This document shows, one piece after another, positions 21,605-36,700 of a stretch of DNA of 64,000 bases. The stretch is taken from positions 42,136 through 106,135 of the forward strand of contig CAJQUW010011286.1 in NCBI GenBank assembly GCA_907163375.1. Reading direction: 5' to 3'. Within the stretch, counting starts at the first letter, position 1. The number at the start of each line of letters is the position of its first letter. A model generated the notes under the pieces. That model saw only the letters and a program-made list of their open reading frames with translations, was not told where the DNA came from and did no database searches. The stretch comes from Prostheceraeus crozeri (lineage: Eukaryota > Platyhelminthes > Polycladida > Euryleptidae). The position numbers and the translations under genes are program-made.

Positions 21605-22820
21605 AATGAAGACACTGTGGTCCCTCACTGCAACAATGATGACACTGTGGTCCTTCACTGCAACAATGATGACACTGTGGTCCTTCACTGCAACAATGAT
21701 GACACTGTGGTCCTTCACTGCAACAATGATGACACTGTGGTCCTTCACTGCAACAATGATGACACTGTGATCCTTCACTGCAACAATGATGACACTGTGG
21801 TCCCTCACTGCAACAATGATGACACTGTGGTCCTTCACTGCAACAATGATGACACTGCGGTCCTTCACTGCAACAATGATGACACTGGTCCCTCACTGCA
21901 CCAATGATGACACTGTGAACCCTCACTGCACCAATGATGACACTGAGGTCCTTCACTGCACCAATGATGACACTGTGAACCCTCACCGCACCAATGATGA
22001 CACTGTGGTCCTTCACTGCAACAATGATGACACTGTGGTCCCTCACTGCACCAATGATGACACTGTGGTCCTTCACTGCAACAATGATGACACTGTGGTC
22101 CTTCACTGCAACAATGATGACACTGTGGTCCTTCACTGCACCAATGATGACACTGTGGTCCTTCACTGCAACAATGATGACACTGTGGTCCTTCACTGCA
22201 ACAATGATGACACTGTGGTCCTTCACTGCACCAATGATGACACTGTGGTCCTTCACTGCACCAATGATGACACTGTGGTCTCTCACTGCACCAATGATGA
22301 CACTGAGGTCCTTCACTGCACCAATGATGACACTGTGAACCCTCACTGCTACAATGATGACACTGTGGTCCTTCACTGCACCAATGATGACACTGTGGTC
22401 CTTCACTGCAACAATGATGACACTGTGGTCCCTCACTTCAGCAATGATGACACTGTGGTCCTTCACTGCAACAATGATGACACTGTGGTCCTTCACTGCA
22501 ACAATGATGACACTGTGGTCCTTCACTGCACCAATGATGACACTGTGGTCCTTCACTGCAACAATGATGACACTGTGGTCCCTCACTTCAGCAATGATGA
22601 CACTGTGGTCCTTCACTGCAACAATGATGACACTGTGGTCCTTCACTGCAACAATGATGACACTGTGGTCCTTCACTGCACCAATGATGACACTGTGGTC
22701 CTTCACTGCAACAATGATGACACTGTGGTTCCTCACTGCACCAATGATGGCACTGAGGTCCTTCACTGCACCAATGATGACACTGTGGTCCCTCACTGCA
22801 CCAATGATGACACTGTGGTC
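21605..22820. repeat. Array block duplicated at 29751-30940
   Basis: Rare unit spellings recur in the same order at a constant offset of 8,118 bases: TCACCGCA at 21983 and 30101, TCACTGCT at 22343 and 30461, GGTTCC at 22727 and 30845. To the left the offset is 8,116-8,146 (for example AATGAAGAC at 21605 and 29751) because of a small deletion and one unit gained or lost. Similarity in variant order ends at about 22820/30940. Confidence 0.8.
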
Positions 22821-24720
22821 CTTCACTGCAACAATGATGACACTGTGGTCCTTCACTGCAACAATGATGACACTGTGGTCCCTCACTGCACCAATGATGA
22901 CACTGAGGTCCTTCACTGCACCAATGATGACAATGTGGTCCCTCACTGCACCAATGATGACACTGTGGTCCTTCACTGCAACAATGATGACACTGTGGTC
23001 CTTCACTGCACCAATGATGACACTGTGGTCCTTCACTGCATCAATGATGACACTGTGGTCCTTCACTGCAACAATGATGACACTGTGGTCCTTCACTGCA
23101 ACAATGATGACACTGTGGTCCCTCACTGCACCAATGATGACACTGTGGTCCTTCACTGCACCAATGATGACACTGAGGTCCTTCACTGCACCAATGATGA
23201 CAATGTGGTCCTTCACTGCACCAATGATGACACTGTGGTCTCTCACTGCACCAATGATGGCACTGTGGTCCTTCACTGCAACAATGAAGACACTGTGGTC
23301 CCTCACTGCAACAATGATGACACTGTGGTCCTTCACTGCAACAATGATGACACTGTGGTCCTTCACTGCAACAATGATGACACTGTGGTCCTTCACTGCA
23401 ACAATGATAACACTGTGGTCCTTCACTGCAACAATGATGACACTGTGATCTCTCACTGCAACAATGATGACACTGTGGTCCCTCACTGCAACAATGATGA
23501 CACTGTGGTCCTTCACTGCAACAATGATGACATTGTGGTCCTTCACTGCAACAATGATGACAATGTGGTCCCTCACTGCACCAATGATGACACTGTGAAC
23601 CCTCACTGCACCAATGATGACACTGAGGTCCTTCACTGCACCAATGATGACACTGTGAACCCTCACTGCACCAATGATGACACTGTGGTCCTTCACTGCA
23701 ACAATGATGACACTGTGGTCCCTCACTGCACCAATGATGACACTGTGGTCCTTCACTGCAACAATGATGACACTGTGGTCCTTCACTGCAACAATGATGA
23801 CACTGTGGTCCTTCACTGCACCAATGATGACACTGTGGTCCTTCACTGATACAATGATGACACTGTGGTCCTTCACTGCAACAATGATGACACTGTGGTC
23901 CTTCACTGCAACAATGATGACACTGTGGTCCTTCACTGCACCAATGATGACACTGTGGTCCCTCACTGCACCAATGATGACACTGAGGTCCTTCACTGCA
24001 CCAATGATGACACTGTGGTCCCTCACTGCACCAATGATGACACTGTGGTCCTGCACTGCAACAATGATGACACTGTGGTCCTCACTGCACCAATGATGAC
24101 ACTGTGGTCCTTCACTGCAACAATGATGACACTGTGGTTCTTCACTGCACCAATGATGACACTGTGGTCCTTCACTGCACCAATGATGACACTGTGGTCC
24201 TTCACTGCACCAATGATGATACTGTGGTCCTTCACTGCATCAATGATGACACTGTGGTCCTTCACTGCAACAATGATGACACTGTGGTCCCTCACTGCAA
24301 CAATGATGACACTGAGGTCCTTCACTGCACCAATGATGACACTGTGGTCCTTCACTGCACCAATGATGACACTGTGGTCCTTCACTGCACCAATGATGAC
24401 ACTGTGTTCCTTCACTGCAACAATGATGACACTGTGGTCCCTCACTGCACCAATGATGACACTGTGGTCCTTCACTGCAACAATGATGACACTGTGGTCC
24501 TTCACTGCACCAATGATGACACTGTGGTCTCTCACTGCAACAATGATGACACTGTGGTCCTTCACTGCACCAATGATGACACTGTGGTCTCTCACTGCAC
24601 CAATGATGATACTGTGGTCACTCACTGCACAATGATGACACTGTGGTCCTCACTGCAACAATGATGACACTGTGGTCACTCACTGCACCAATGATGACAC
24701 TGTGGTCATTCACTGCACCA

Positions 24721-27700
24721 ATATGACACTGTGGTCCTCCAATGCAACAATGATGACACTGTGGTCCTTCACTGCACCAATGATGACAATGTGGTCCGTC
24801 ACTGCACCAATGATGACACTGTTGTCCTCACTGCAGCAATGATGACACTGTGGTCCATCACTGCAACAATGATGACACTGAGGTCCTTCACTGCACCAAT
24901 GATGACACTGTGGTCCCTCACTGCACCAATGATGACACTGTGGTCCTTCACTGCAACAATGATGACACTGTGGTCCTTCACTGCAACAATGATGACACTG
25001 TGGTCCTTCACTGCAACAATGATGACACTGTGGTCCTTCACTGCAACAATGATGACACTGTGGTCCTTCACTGCAACAATGATGACACTGAGGTCCTTCA
25101 CTGCACCAATGATGACACAGTGGTCTTCACTGCAACAATGATGACACTGTGGTCCCTCACTGCTTTAATGATGACACCGAGGTCCTTCACTGCACCAATG
25201 ATGACACTGTGGTCCCTCACTGCACCAATGATGACACTGTGGTCCCTCACTGCTTTAATGATGACACCGAGGTCCTTCACTGCACCAATGATGACACTGT
25301 GGTCCTTCACTGCAACAATGATGACACTGTGGTCCCTCACTTCAGCAATGATGACACTGTGGTCCTTCACTGCAACAATGATGACACTGTGGTCCTTCAC
25401 TGCAACAATGATGACACTGTGGTCCTTCACTGCACCAATGATGACACTGTGGTCCTTCACTGCAACAATGATGACACTGTGGTCACTCACTGCACCAATG
25501 ATGACACTGAGGTCCTTCACTGCACCAATGATGACACTGTGGTCCCTCACTGCACCAATGATGACACTGTGGTCCTTCACTGCACCAATGATGACACTGT
25601 GGTCCTTCACTGCAACAATGATGACACTGTGGTCCCTCACTGCACCAATGATGACACTGAGGTCCTTCACTGCACCAATGATGACAATGTGGTCCCTCAC
25701 TGCACCAATGATGACACTGTGGTCCTTCACTGCAACAATGATGACACTGTGGTCCTTCACTGCACCAATGATGACACTGTGGTCCTTCACTGCATCAATG
25801 ATGACACTGTGGTCCTTCACTGCAACAATGATGACACTGTGGTCTCTCACTGCAACAATGATGACACTGTGGTCCCTCACTGCACCAATGATGACACTGT
25901 GGTCCTTCACTGCACCAATGATGACACTGAGGTCCTTCACTGCACCAATGATGACAATGTGGTCCTTCACTGCACCAATGATGACACTGTGGTCTCTCAC
26001 TGCACCAATGATGGCACTGTGGTCCTTCACTGCAACAATGAAGACACTGTGGTCCCTCACTGCAACAATGATGACACTGTGGAACTTCACTGCAACAATG
26101 ATGACACTGTGGTCCTTCACTGCAACAATGATGACACTGTGGTCCTTCACTGCAACAATGATAACACTGTGGTCCTTCACTGCAACAATGATGACACTGT
26201 GATCTCTCACTGCAACAATGATGACACTGTGGTCCCTCACTGCAACAATGATGACACTGTGGTCCTTCACTGCAACAATGATGACATTGTGGTCCTTCAC
26301 TGCAACAATGATGACAATGTGGTCCTCACTGCACCAATGATGACACTGTGAACCCTCACTGCACCAATGATGACACTGAGGTCCTTCACTGCACCAATGA
26401 TGACACTGTGAACCCTCACTGCACCAATGATGACACTGTGGTCCTTCACTGCAACAATGATGACACTGTGGTCCCTCACTGCACCAATGATGACACTGTG
26501 GTCCTTCACTGCAACAATGATGACACTGTGGTCCTTCACTGCAACAATGATGACACTGTGGTCCTTCACTGCACCAATGATGACACTGTGGTCCTTCACT
26601 GATACAATGATGACACTGTGGTCCTTCACTGCAACAATGATGACACTGTGGTCCTTCACTGCAACAATGATGACACTGTGGTCCTTCACTGCACCAATGA
26701 TGACACTGTGGTCCTCTCTGCACCAATGATGACACTGAGGTCCTTCACTGCACCAATGATGACACTGTGAACCCTCACTGCACCAATGATGACACTGTGG
26801 TCTTTCACTGCAACAATGATGACACTGTGGTCCCTCACTGCACCAATGATGACACTGTGGTCCTTCACTGCAACAATGATGACACTGTGGTTCTTCACTG
26901 CACCAATGATGACACTGTGGTCCTTCACTGCACCAATGATGACACTGTGGTCCTTCACTGCACCAATGATGATACTGTGGTCCTTCACTGCATCAATGAT
27001 GACACTGTGGTCCTTCACTGCAACAATGATGACACTGTGAATCATCACTGCAACAATGATGACACTGAGGTCCTTCACTGCACCAATGATGACACTGTGG
27101 TCCTTCACTGCACCAATGATGACACTGTGGTCCTTCACTGCACCAATGATGACACTGTGTTCCTTCACTGCAACAATGATGACACTGTGGTCCCTCACTG
27201 CACCAATGATGACACTGTGGTCCTTCACTGCAACAATGATGACACTGTGGTCCTTCACTGCACCAATGATGACACTGTGGTCTCTCACTGCAACAATGAT
27301 GACACTGTGGTCCTTCACTGCACCAATGATGACACTGTGGTCTCTCACTGCACCAATGATGATACTGTGGTCCCTCACTGCAACAATGATGACACTGTGG
27401 TCCCTCACTGCAACAATGATGACACTGTGGTCCCTCACTGCACCAATGATGACACTGTGGTCCTTCACTGCACCAATATGACACTGTGGTCCTCCAATGC
27501 AACAATGATGACACTGTGGTCCTTCACTGCACCAATGATGACAATGTGGTCCTTCACTGCACCAATGATGACACTGTTGTCCCTCACTGCAGCAATGATG
27601 ACACTGTGGTCCATCACTGCAACAATGATGACACTGAGGTCCTTCACTGCACCAATGATGACACTGTGGTCCTCACTGCACCAATGATGACACTGTGGTC

Positions 27701-30700
27701 CTTCACTGCAACAATGATGACACTGTGGTCCTTCACTGCAACAATGATGACACTGTGGTCCTTCACTGCAACAATGATGACACTGTGGTCCTTCACTGCA
27801 ACAATGATGACACTGTGGTCCTTCACTGCAACAATGATGACACTGAGGTCCTTCACTGCACCAATGATGACACTGTGGTCCCTCACTGCACCAATGATGA
27901 CACTGTGGTCCCTCACTGCTTTAATGATGACACCGAGGTCCTTCACTGCACCAATGATGACACTGTGGTCCCTCACTGCACCAATGATGACACTGTGGTC
28001 TTTCACTGCAACAATGATGACACTGAGGTCCTTCACTGCAACAATGATGACACTGTGGTCCTTCACTGCAACAATGATGACACTGAGGTCCTTCACTGCA
28101 ACAATGATGACACTGTGGTCCATCACTGCACCAATGATGACACTGTGGTCCTTCACTGCAACAATGATGACAATGTGGTCCCTCACTGCAACAATGATGA
28201 CACTGTGGTCCCTCACTGCTTCAATGATGACACTGAGGTCCTTTACTGCACCAATGATGACACTGTGGTCCCTCACTGCACCAATGATGACACTGAGGTC
28301 CTTCATTGCAACAATGGTGACACTGAGGTCCTTCACTGCACCAATGATGACACTGTGGTCTCTAACTGCACCAATGATGACACTGTGAACCCTCACATCA
28401 CCAATGATGACACTGTGGTCCTTCACTGCAACAATGATGACACTGTGGTCCTTCACTGCAACAATGATGACACTGTGGTCCTTCACTGCAACAATGATGA
28501 CACTGTGGTCCTTCACTGCAACAATGATGACACTGTGATCCTTCACTGCAACAATGATGACACTGTGGTCCCTCACTGCACCAATGATGACACTGTGGTC
28601 CTTCACTGCACCAATATGACACTGTGGTCCTCCAATGCAACAATGATGACACTGTGGTCCTTCACTGCACCAATGATGACAATGTGGTCCTTCACTGCAC
28701 CAATGATGACACTGTTGTCCCTCACTGCAGCAATGATGACACTGTGGTCCATCACTGCAACAATGATGACACTGAGGTCCTTCACTGCACCAATGATGAC
28801 ACTGTGGTCCTTCACTGCACCAATGATGACACTGTGGTCCTTCACTGCAACAATGATGACACTGTGGTCCTTCACTGCAACAATGATGACACTGTGGTCC
28901 TTCACTGCAACAATGATGACACTGTGGTCCTTCACTGCAACAATGATGACACTGTGGTCCTTCACTGCAACAATGATGACACTGAGGTCCTTCACTGCAC
29001 CAATGATGACACTGTGGTCCCTCACTGCACCAATGATGACACTGTGGTCCCTCACTGCTTTAATGATGACACCGAGGTCCTTCACTGCACCAATGATGAC
29101 ACTGTGGTCCCTCACTGCACCAATGATGACACTGTGGTCTTTCACTGCAACAATGATGACACTGAGGTCCTTCACTGCAACAATGATGACACTGTGGTCC
29201 TTCACTGCAACAATGATGACACTGAGGTCCTTCACTGCAACAATGATGACACTGTGGTCCATCACTGCACCAATGATGACACTGTGGTCCTTCACTGCAA
29301 CAATGATGACAATGTGGTCCCTCACTGCAACAATGATGACACTGTGGTCCCTCACTGCTTCAATGATGACACTGAGGTCCTTCACTGCACCAATGATGAC
29401 ACTGTGGTCCCTCACTGCACCAATGATGACACTGAGGTCCTTCATTGCAACAATGGTGACACTGTGGTCCTTCACTGCACCAATGATGACACTGTGGTCT
29501 CTAACTGCACCAATGATGACACTGTGAACCCTCACATCACCAATGATGACACTGTGGTCCTTCACTGCAACAATGATGACACTGTGGTCCTTCACTGCAA
29601 CAATGATGACACTGTGGTCCTTCACTGCAACAATGATGACACTGTGGTCTCTCACTGCACCAATGATGGCACTGTGGTCCTTCACTGCAACAATGATGAC
29701 ACTGTGGTCCTTCACTGCACAATGATGACACTGAGGTCCTTCACTGCAACAATGAAGACACTGTGGTCCCTCACTGCAACAATGATGACACTGTGGTCCT
29801 TCACTGCAACAATGATGACACTGTGGTCCTTCACTGCAACAATGATGACACTGTGGTCCTTCACTGCAACAATGATGACACTGTGATCCTTCACTGCAAC
29901 AATGATGACACTGTGGTCCCTCACTGCAACAATGATGACACTGTGGTCCTTCACTGCAACAATGATGACACTGCGGTCCTTCACTGCAACAATGATGACA
30001 ATGTGGTCCCTCACTGCACCAATGATGACACTGTGAACCCTCACTGCACCAATGATGACACTGAGGTCCTTCACTGCACCAATGATGACACTGTGAACCC
30101 TCACCGCACCAATGATGACACTGTGGTCCTTCACTGCAACAATGATGACACTGTGGTCCCTCACTGCACCAATGATGACACTGTGGTCCTTCACTGCAAC
30201 AATGATGACACTGTGGTCCTTCACTGCAACAATGATGACACTGTGGTCCTTCACTGCACCAATGATGACACTGTGGTCCTTCACTGCAACAATGATGACA
30301 CTGTGGTCCTTCACTGCAACAATGATGACACTGTGGTCCTTCACTGCACCAATGATGACACTGTGGTCCTTCACTGCACCAATGATGACACTGTGGTCTC
30401 TCACTGCACCAATGATGACACTGAGGTCCTTCACTGCACCAATGATGACACTGTGAACCCTCACTGCTACAATGATGACACTGTGGTCCTTCACTGCACC
30501 AATGATGACACTGTGGTCCTTCACTGCAACAATGATGACACTGTGGTCCCTCACTTCAGCAATGATGACACTGTGGTCCTTCACTGCAACAATGATGACA
30601 CTGTGGTCCTTCACTGCAACAATGATGACACTGTGGTCCTTCACTGCACCAATGATGACACTGTGGTCCTTCACTGCAACAATGATGACACTGTGGTCCC

Positions 30701-33700
30701 TCACTTCAGCAATGATGACACTGTGGTCCTTCACTGCAACAATGATGACACTGTGGTCCTTCACTGCAACAATGATGACACTGTGGTCCTTCACTGCACC
30801 AATGATGACACTGTGGTCCTTCACTGCAACAATGATGACACTGTGGTTCCTCACTGCACCAATGATGGCACTGAGGTCCTTCACTGCACCAATGATGACA
30901 CTGTGGTCCCTCACTGCACCAATGATGACACTGTGGTCCTTCACTGCACCAATGATGACACTGTGGTCCTTCACTGCAACAATGATGACACTGTGGTCCA
31001 TCACTGCACCAATGATGACACTGTGATCCATCACAGCACCAATGATGACAATGTGGTCCCTCACTGCACCAATGATGACACTGTGGTCCTTCACTGCAAC
31101 AATGATGACACTGTGGTCCTTCACTGCACCAATGATGACACTGTGGTCCTTCACTGCATCAATGATGACACTGTGGTCCTTCACTGCAACAATGATGACA
31201 CTGTGGTCTCTCACTGCAACAATGATGACACTGTGGTCCTCACTGCACCAATGATGACACTGTGGTCCTTCACTGCACCAATGATGACACTGAGGTCCTT
31301 CACTGCACCAATGATGACAATGTGGTCCTTCACTGCACCAATGATGACACTGTGGTCTCTCACTGCACCAATGATGGCACTGTGGTCCTTCACTGCAACA
31401 ATGAAGACACTGTGGTCCCTCACTGCAACAATGATGACACTGTGGAACTTCACTGCAACAATGATGACACTGTGGTCCTTCACTGCAACAATGATGACAC
31501 TGTGGTCCTTCACTGCAACAATGATAACACTGTGGTCCTTCACTGCAACAATGATGACACTGTGATCTCTCACTGCAACAATGATGACACTGTGGTCCCT
31601 CACTGCAACAATGATGACACTGTGGTCCTTCACTGCAACAATGATGACATTGTGGTCCTTCACTGCAACAATGATGACAATGTGGTCCTCACTGCACCAA
31701 TGATGACACTGTGAACCCTCACTGCACCAATGATGACACTGAGGTCCTTCACTGCACCAATGATGACACTGTGAACCCTCACTGCACCAATGATGACACT
31801 GTGGTCCTTCACTGCAACAATGATGACACTGTGGTCCCTCACTGCACCAATGATGACACTGTGGTCCTTCACTGCAACAATGATGACACTGTGGTCCTTC
31901 ACTGCAACAATGATGACACTGTGGTCCTTCACTGCACCAATGATGACACTGTGGTCCTTCACTGATACAATGATGACACTGTGGTCCTTCACTGCAACAA
32001 TGATGACACTGTGGTCCTTCACTGCAACAATGATGACACTGTGGTCCTTCACTGCACCAATGATGACACTGTGGTCCCTCACTGCACCAATGATGACACT
32101 GAGGTCCTTCACTGCACCAATGATGACACTGTGAACCCTCACTGCACCAATGATGACACTGTGGTCTTTCACTGCAACAATGATGACACTGTGGTCCCTC
32201 ACTGCACCAATGATGACACTGTGGTCCTTCACTGCAACAATGATGACACTGTGGTTCTTCACTGCACCAATGATGACACTGTGGTCCTTCACTGCACCAA
32301 TGATGACACTATGGTCCTTCACTGCACCAATGATGAAACTGTGGTCCTTCACTGCACCAATGATGACACTGAGGTCCTTCACTGCAACAATGATGACACT
32401 GTGAATCATCACTGCAACAATGATGACACTGAGGTCCTTCACTGCAACAATGATGACACTGTGGTCCTTCACTGCACCAATGATGACAATGTGGTCCTTC
32501 ACTGCACCAATGATGACACTGTGGTCCTTCACTGCAACAATGATGACACTGTGGTCCCTCACTGCACCAATGATGACACTGTGGTCCTTCACTGCAACAA
32601 TGATGACACTGTGGTCCTTCACTGCACCAATGATGACACTGTGGTCTCTCACTGCAACAATGATGACACTGTGGTCCTTCACTGCACCAATGATGACACT
32701 GTGGTCTCTCACTGAACCAATGATGATACTGTGGTCCACTGCAACAATGATGACACTGTGGTCCCTCACTGCAACAATGATGACACTGTGGTCCCTCACT
32801 GCACCAATGATGACACTGTGGTCCTTCACTGCACCAATATGACACTGTGGTCCTCCAATGCAACAATGATGACACTGTGGTCCTTCACTGCACCAATGAT
32901 GACAATGTGGTCCTTCACTGCACCAATGATGACACTGTTGTCCCTCACTGCAGCAATGATGACACTGTGGTCCATCACTGCAACAATGATGACACTGAGG
33001 TCCTTCACTGCACCAATGATGACACTGTGGTCCCTCACTGCACCAATGATGACACTGTGGTCCTTCACTGCAACAATGATGACACTGTGGTCCTTCACTG
33101 CAACAATGATGACACTGTGGTCCTTCACTGCAACAATGATGACACTGTGGTCCTTCACTGCAACAATGATGACACTGTGGTCCTTCACTGCAACAATGAT
33201 GACACTGAGGTCCTTCACTGCACCAATGATGACACTGTGGTCCCTCACTGCACCAATGATGACACTGTGGTCCCTCACTGCTTTAATGATGACACCGAGG
33301 TCCTTCACTGCACCAATGATGACACTGTGGTCCCTCACTGCACCAATGATGACACTGTGGTCTGTCACTGCAACAATGATGACACTGAGGTCCTTCACTG
33401 CAACAATGATGACACTGTGGTCCTTCACTGCAACAATGATGACACTGAGGTCCTTCACTGCAACAATGATGACACTGTGGTCCATCACTGCACCAATGAT
33501 GACACTGTGGTCCTTCACTGCAGCAATGATGACAATGTGGTCCCTCACTGCAACAATGATGACACTGTGGTCCCTCACTGCTTCAATGATGACACTGAGG
33601 TCCTTTACTGCACCAATGATGACACTGTGGTCCCTCACTGCACCAATGATGACACTGAGGTCCTTCATTGCAACAATGGTGACACTGAGGTCCTTCACTG

Positions 33701-36700
33701 CACCAATGATGACACTGTGGTCTCTAACTGCACCAATGATGACACTGTGAACCCTCACATCACCAATGATGACACTGTGGTCCTTCACTGCAACAATGAT
33801 GACACTGTGGTCCTTCACTGCAACAATGATGACACTGTGGTCCTTCACTGCAACAATGATGACACTGTGGTCTCTCACTGCACCAATGATGGCACTGTGG
33901 TCCTTCACTGCAACAATGATGACACTGTGGTCCTTCACTGCACCAATGATGACACTGAGGTCCTTCACTGCAACAATGAAGACACTGTGGTCCCTCACTG
34001 CAACAATGATGACACTGTGGTCCTTCACTGCAACAATGATGACACTGTGGTCCTTCACTGCAACAATGATGACACTGTGGTCCTTCACTGCAACAATGAT
34101 GACACTGTGGTCCTTCACTGCAACAATGATGACACTGTGATCCTTCACTGCAACAATGATGACACTGTGGTCCCTCACTGCACCAATGATGACACTGTGG
34201 TCCTTCACTGCACCAATATGACACTGTGGTCCTCCAATGCAACAATGATGACACTGTGGTCCTTCACTGCACCAATGATGACAATGTGGTCCTTCACTGC
34301 ACCAATGATGACACTGTTGTCCCTCACTGCAGCAATGATGACACTGTGGTCCATCACTGCAACAATGATGACACTGAGGTCCTTCACTGCACCAATGATG
34401 ACACTGTGGTCCCTCACTGCACCAATGATGACACTGTGGTCCTTCACTGCAACAATGATGACACTGTGGTCCTTCACTGCAACAATGATGACACTGTGGT
34501 CCTTCACTGCAACAATGATGACACTGTGGTCCTTCACTGCAACAATGATGACACTGTGGTCCTTCACTGCAACAATGATGACACTGAGGTCCTTCACTGC
34601 ACCAATGATGACACTGTGGTCCCTCACTGCACCAATGATGACACTGTGGTCCCTCACTGCTTTAATGATGACACCGAGGTCCTTCACTGCACCAATGATG
34701 ACACTGTGGTCCCTCACTGCACCAATGATGACACTGTGGTCTTTCACTGCAACAATGATGACACTGAGGTCCTTCACTGCAACAATGATGACACTGTGGT
34801 CCTTCACTGCAACAATGATGACACTGAGGTCCTTCACTGCAACAATGATGACACTGTGGTCCATCACTGCACCAATGATGACACTGTGGTCCTTCACTGC
34901 AACAATGATGACAATGTGGTCCTCACTGCAACAATGATGACACTGTGGTCCCTCACTGCTTCAATGATGCCACAGAGGTCCTTCACTGCACCAATGATGA
35001 CACTGTGGTCCCTCACTGCACCAATGATGACACTGAGGTCCTTCACTGCAACAATGGTGACACTGTGGTCCTTCACTGCACCAATGATGACACTGTGGTC
35101 TCTCACTGCACCAATGATGACACTGTGGTCCCTCACTGCACCAATGATGACACTGTGGTCCCTCACTGCAACAATGATGACACTGTGGTCCTTCACTGCA
35201 ACAATGATGACACTGTGGTCCTTCACTGCAACAATGATGACACTGTGGTCTCTCACTGCACCAATGATGGCACTGTGGTCCTTCACTGCAACAATGATGA
35301 CACTGTGGTCCTTCACTGCACCAATGATGACACTGAGGTCCTTCACTGCAACAATGAAGACACTGTGGTCCCTCACTGCAACAATGATGACACTGTGGTC
35401 CTTTACTGCAACAATGATGACACTGTGGTCCTTCACTGCAACAATGATGACACTGTGGTCCTTCACTGCAACAATGATGACACTGTGGTCCTTCACTGCA
35501 ACAATGATGACACTGTGATCCTTCACTGCAACAATGATGACACTGTGGTCCCTCACTGCAACAATGATGACACTGTGGTCCTTCACTGCACCAATGATGA
35601 CACTGTGGTCCTTCACTGCAACAATGATGACACTGTGGTCCTTCACTGCAACAATGATGACACTGTGGTCCTTCACTGCAACAATGATGACACTGTGGTC
35701 CTTCACTGCAACAATGATGACACTGAGGTCCTTCACTGCACCAATGATGACACTGTGGTCCCTCACTGCACCAATGATGACACTGTGGTCCCTCACTGCT
35801 TTAATGATGACACCGAGGTCCTTCACTGCACCAATGATGACACTGTGGTCCCTCACTGCACCAATGATGACACTGTGGTCTTTCACTGCAACAATGATGA
35901 CACTGAGGTCCTTCACTGCAACAATGATGACACTGTGGTCCTTCACTGCAACAATGATGACACTGAGGTCCTTCACTGCAACAATGATGACACTGTGGTC
36001 CATCACTGCACCAATGATGACACTGTGGTCCTTCACTGCAACAATGATGACAATGTGGTCCCTCACTGCAACAATGATGACACTGTGGTCCCTCACTGCT
36101 TCAATGATGACACTGAGGTCCTTCACTGCACCAATGATGACACTGTGGTCCCTCACTGCACCAATGATGACACTGAGGTCCTTCATTGCAACAATGGTGA
36201 CACTGTGGTCCTTCACTGCACCAATGATGACACTGTGGTCTCTAACTGCACCAATGATGACACTGAGGTCCTTCACTGCACCAATGATGACACTGTGAAC
36301 CCTCACATCACCAATGATGACACTGTGGTCCTTCACTGCAACAATGATGACACTGTGGTCCTTCACTGCAACAATGATGACACTGTGGTCTCTCACTGCA
36401 CCAATGATGACACTGAGGTCCTTCACTGCACCAATGATGACAATGTGGTCCTTCACTGCACCAATGATGACACTGTTGTCCCTCACTGCAGCAATGATGG
36501 CACTGTGGTCCATCACTGCAACAATGATGACACTGAGGTCCTTCACTGCACCAATGATGACACTGTGGTCCCTCACTGCACCAATGATGACACTGTGGTC
36601 CTTCACTGCAACAATGATGACACTGTGGTCCTTCACTGCAACAATGATGACACTGTGGTCCTTCACTGCAACAATGATGACACTGTGGTCCTTCACTGCA

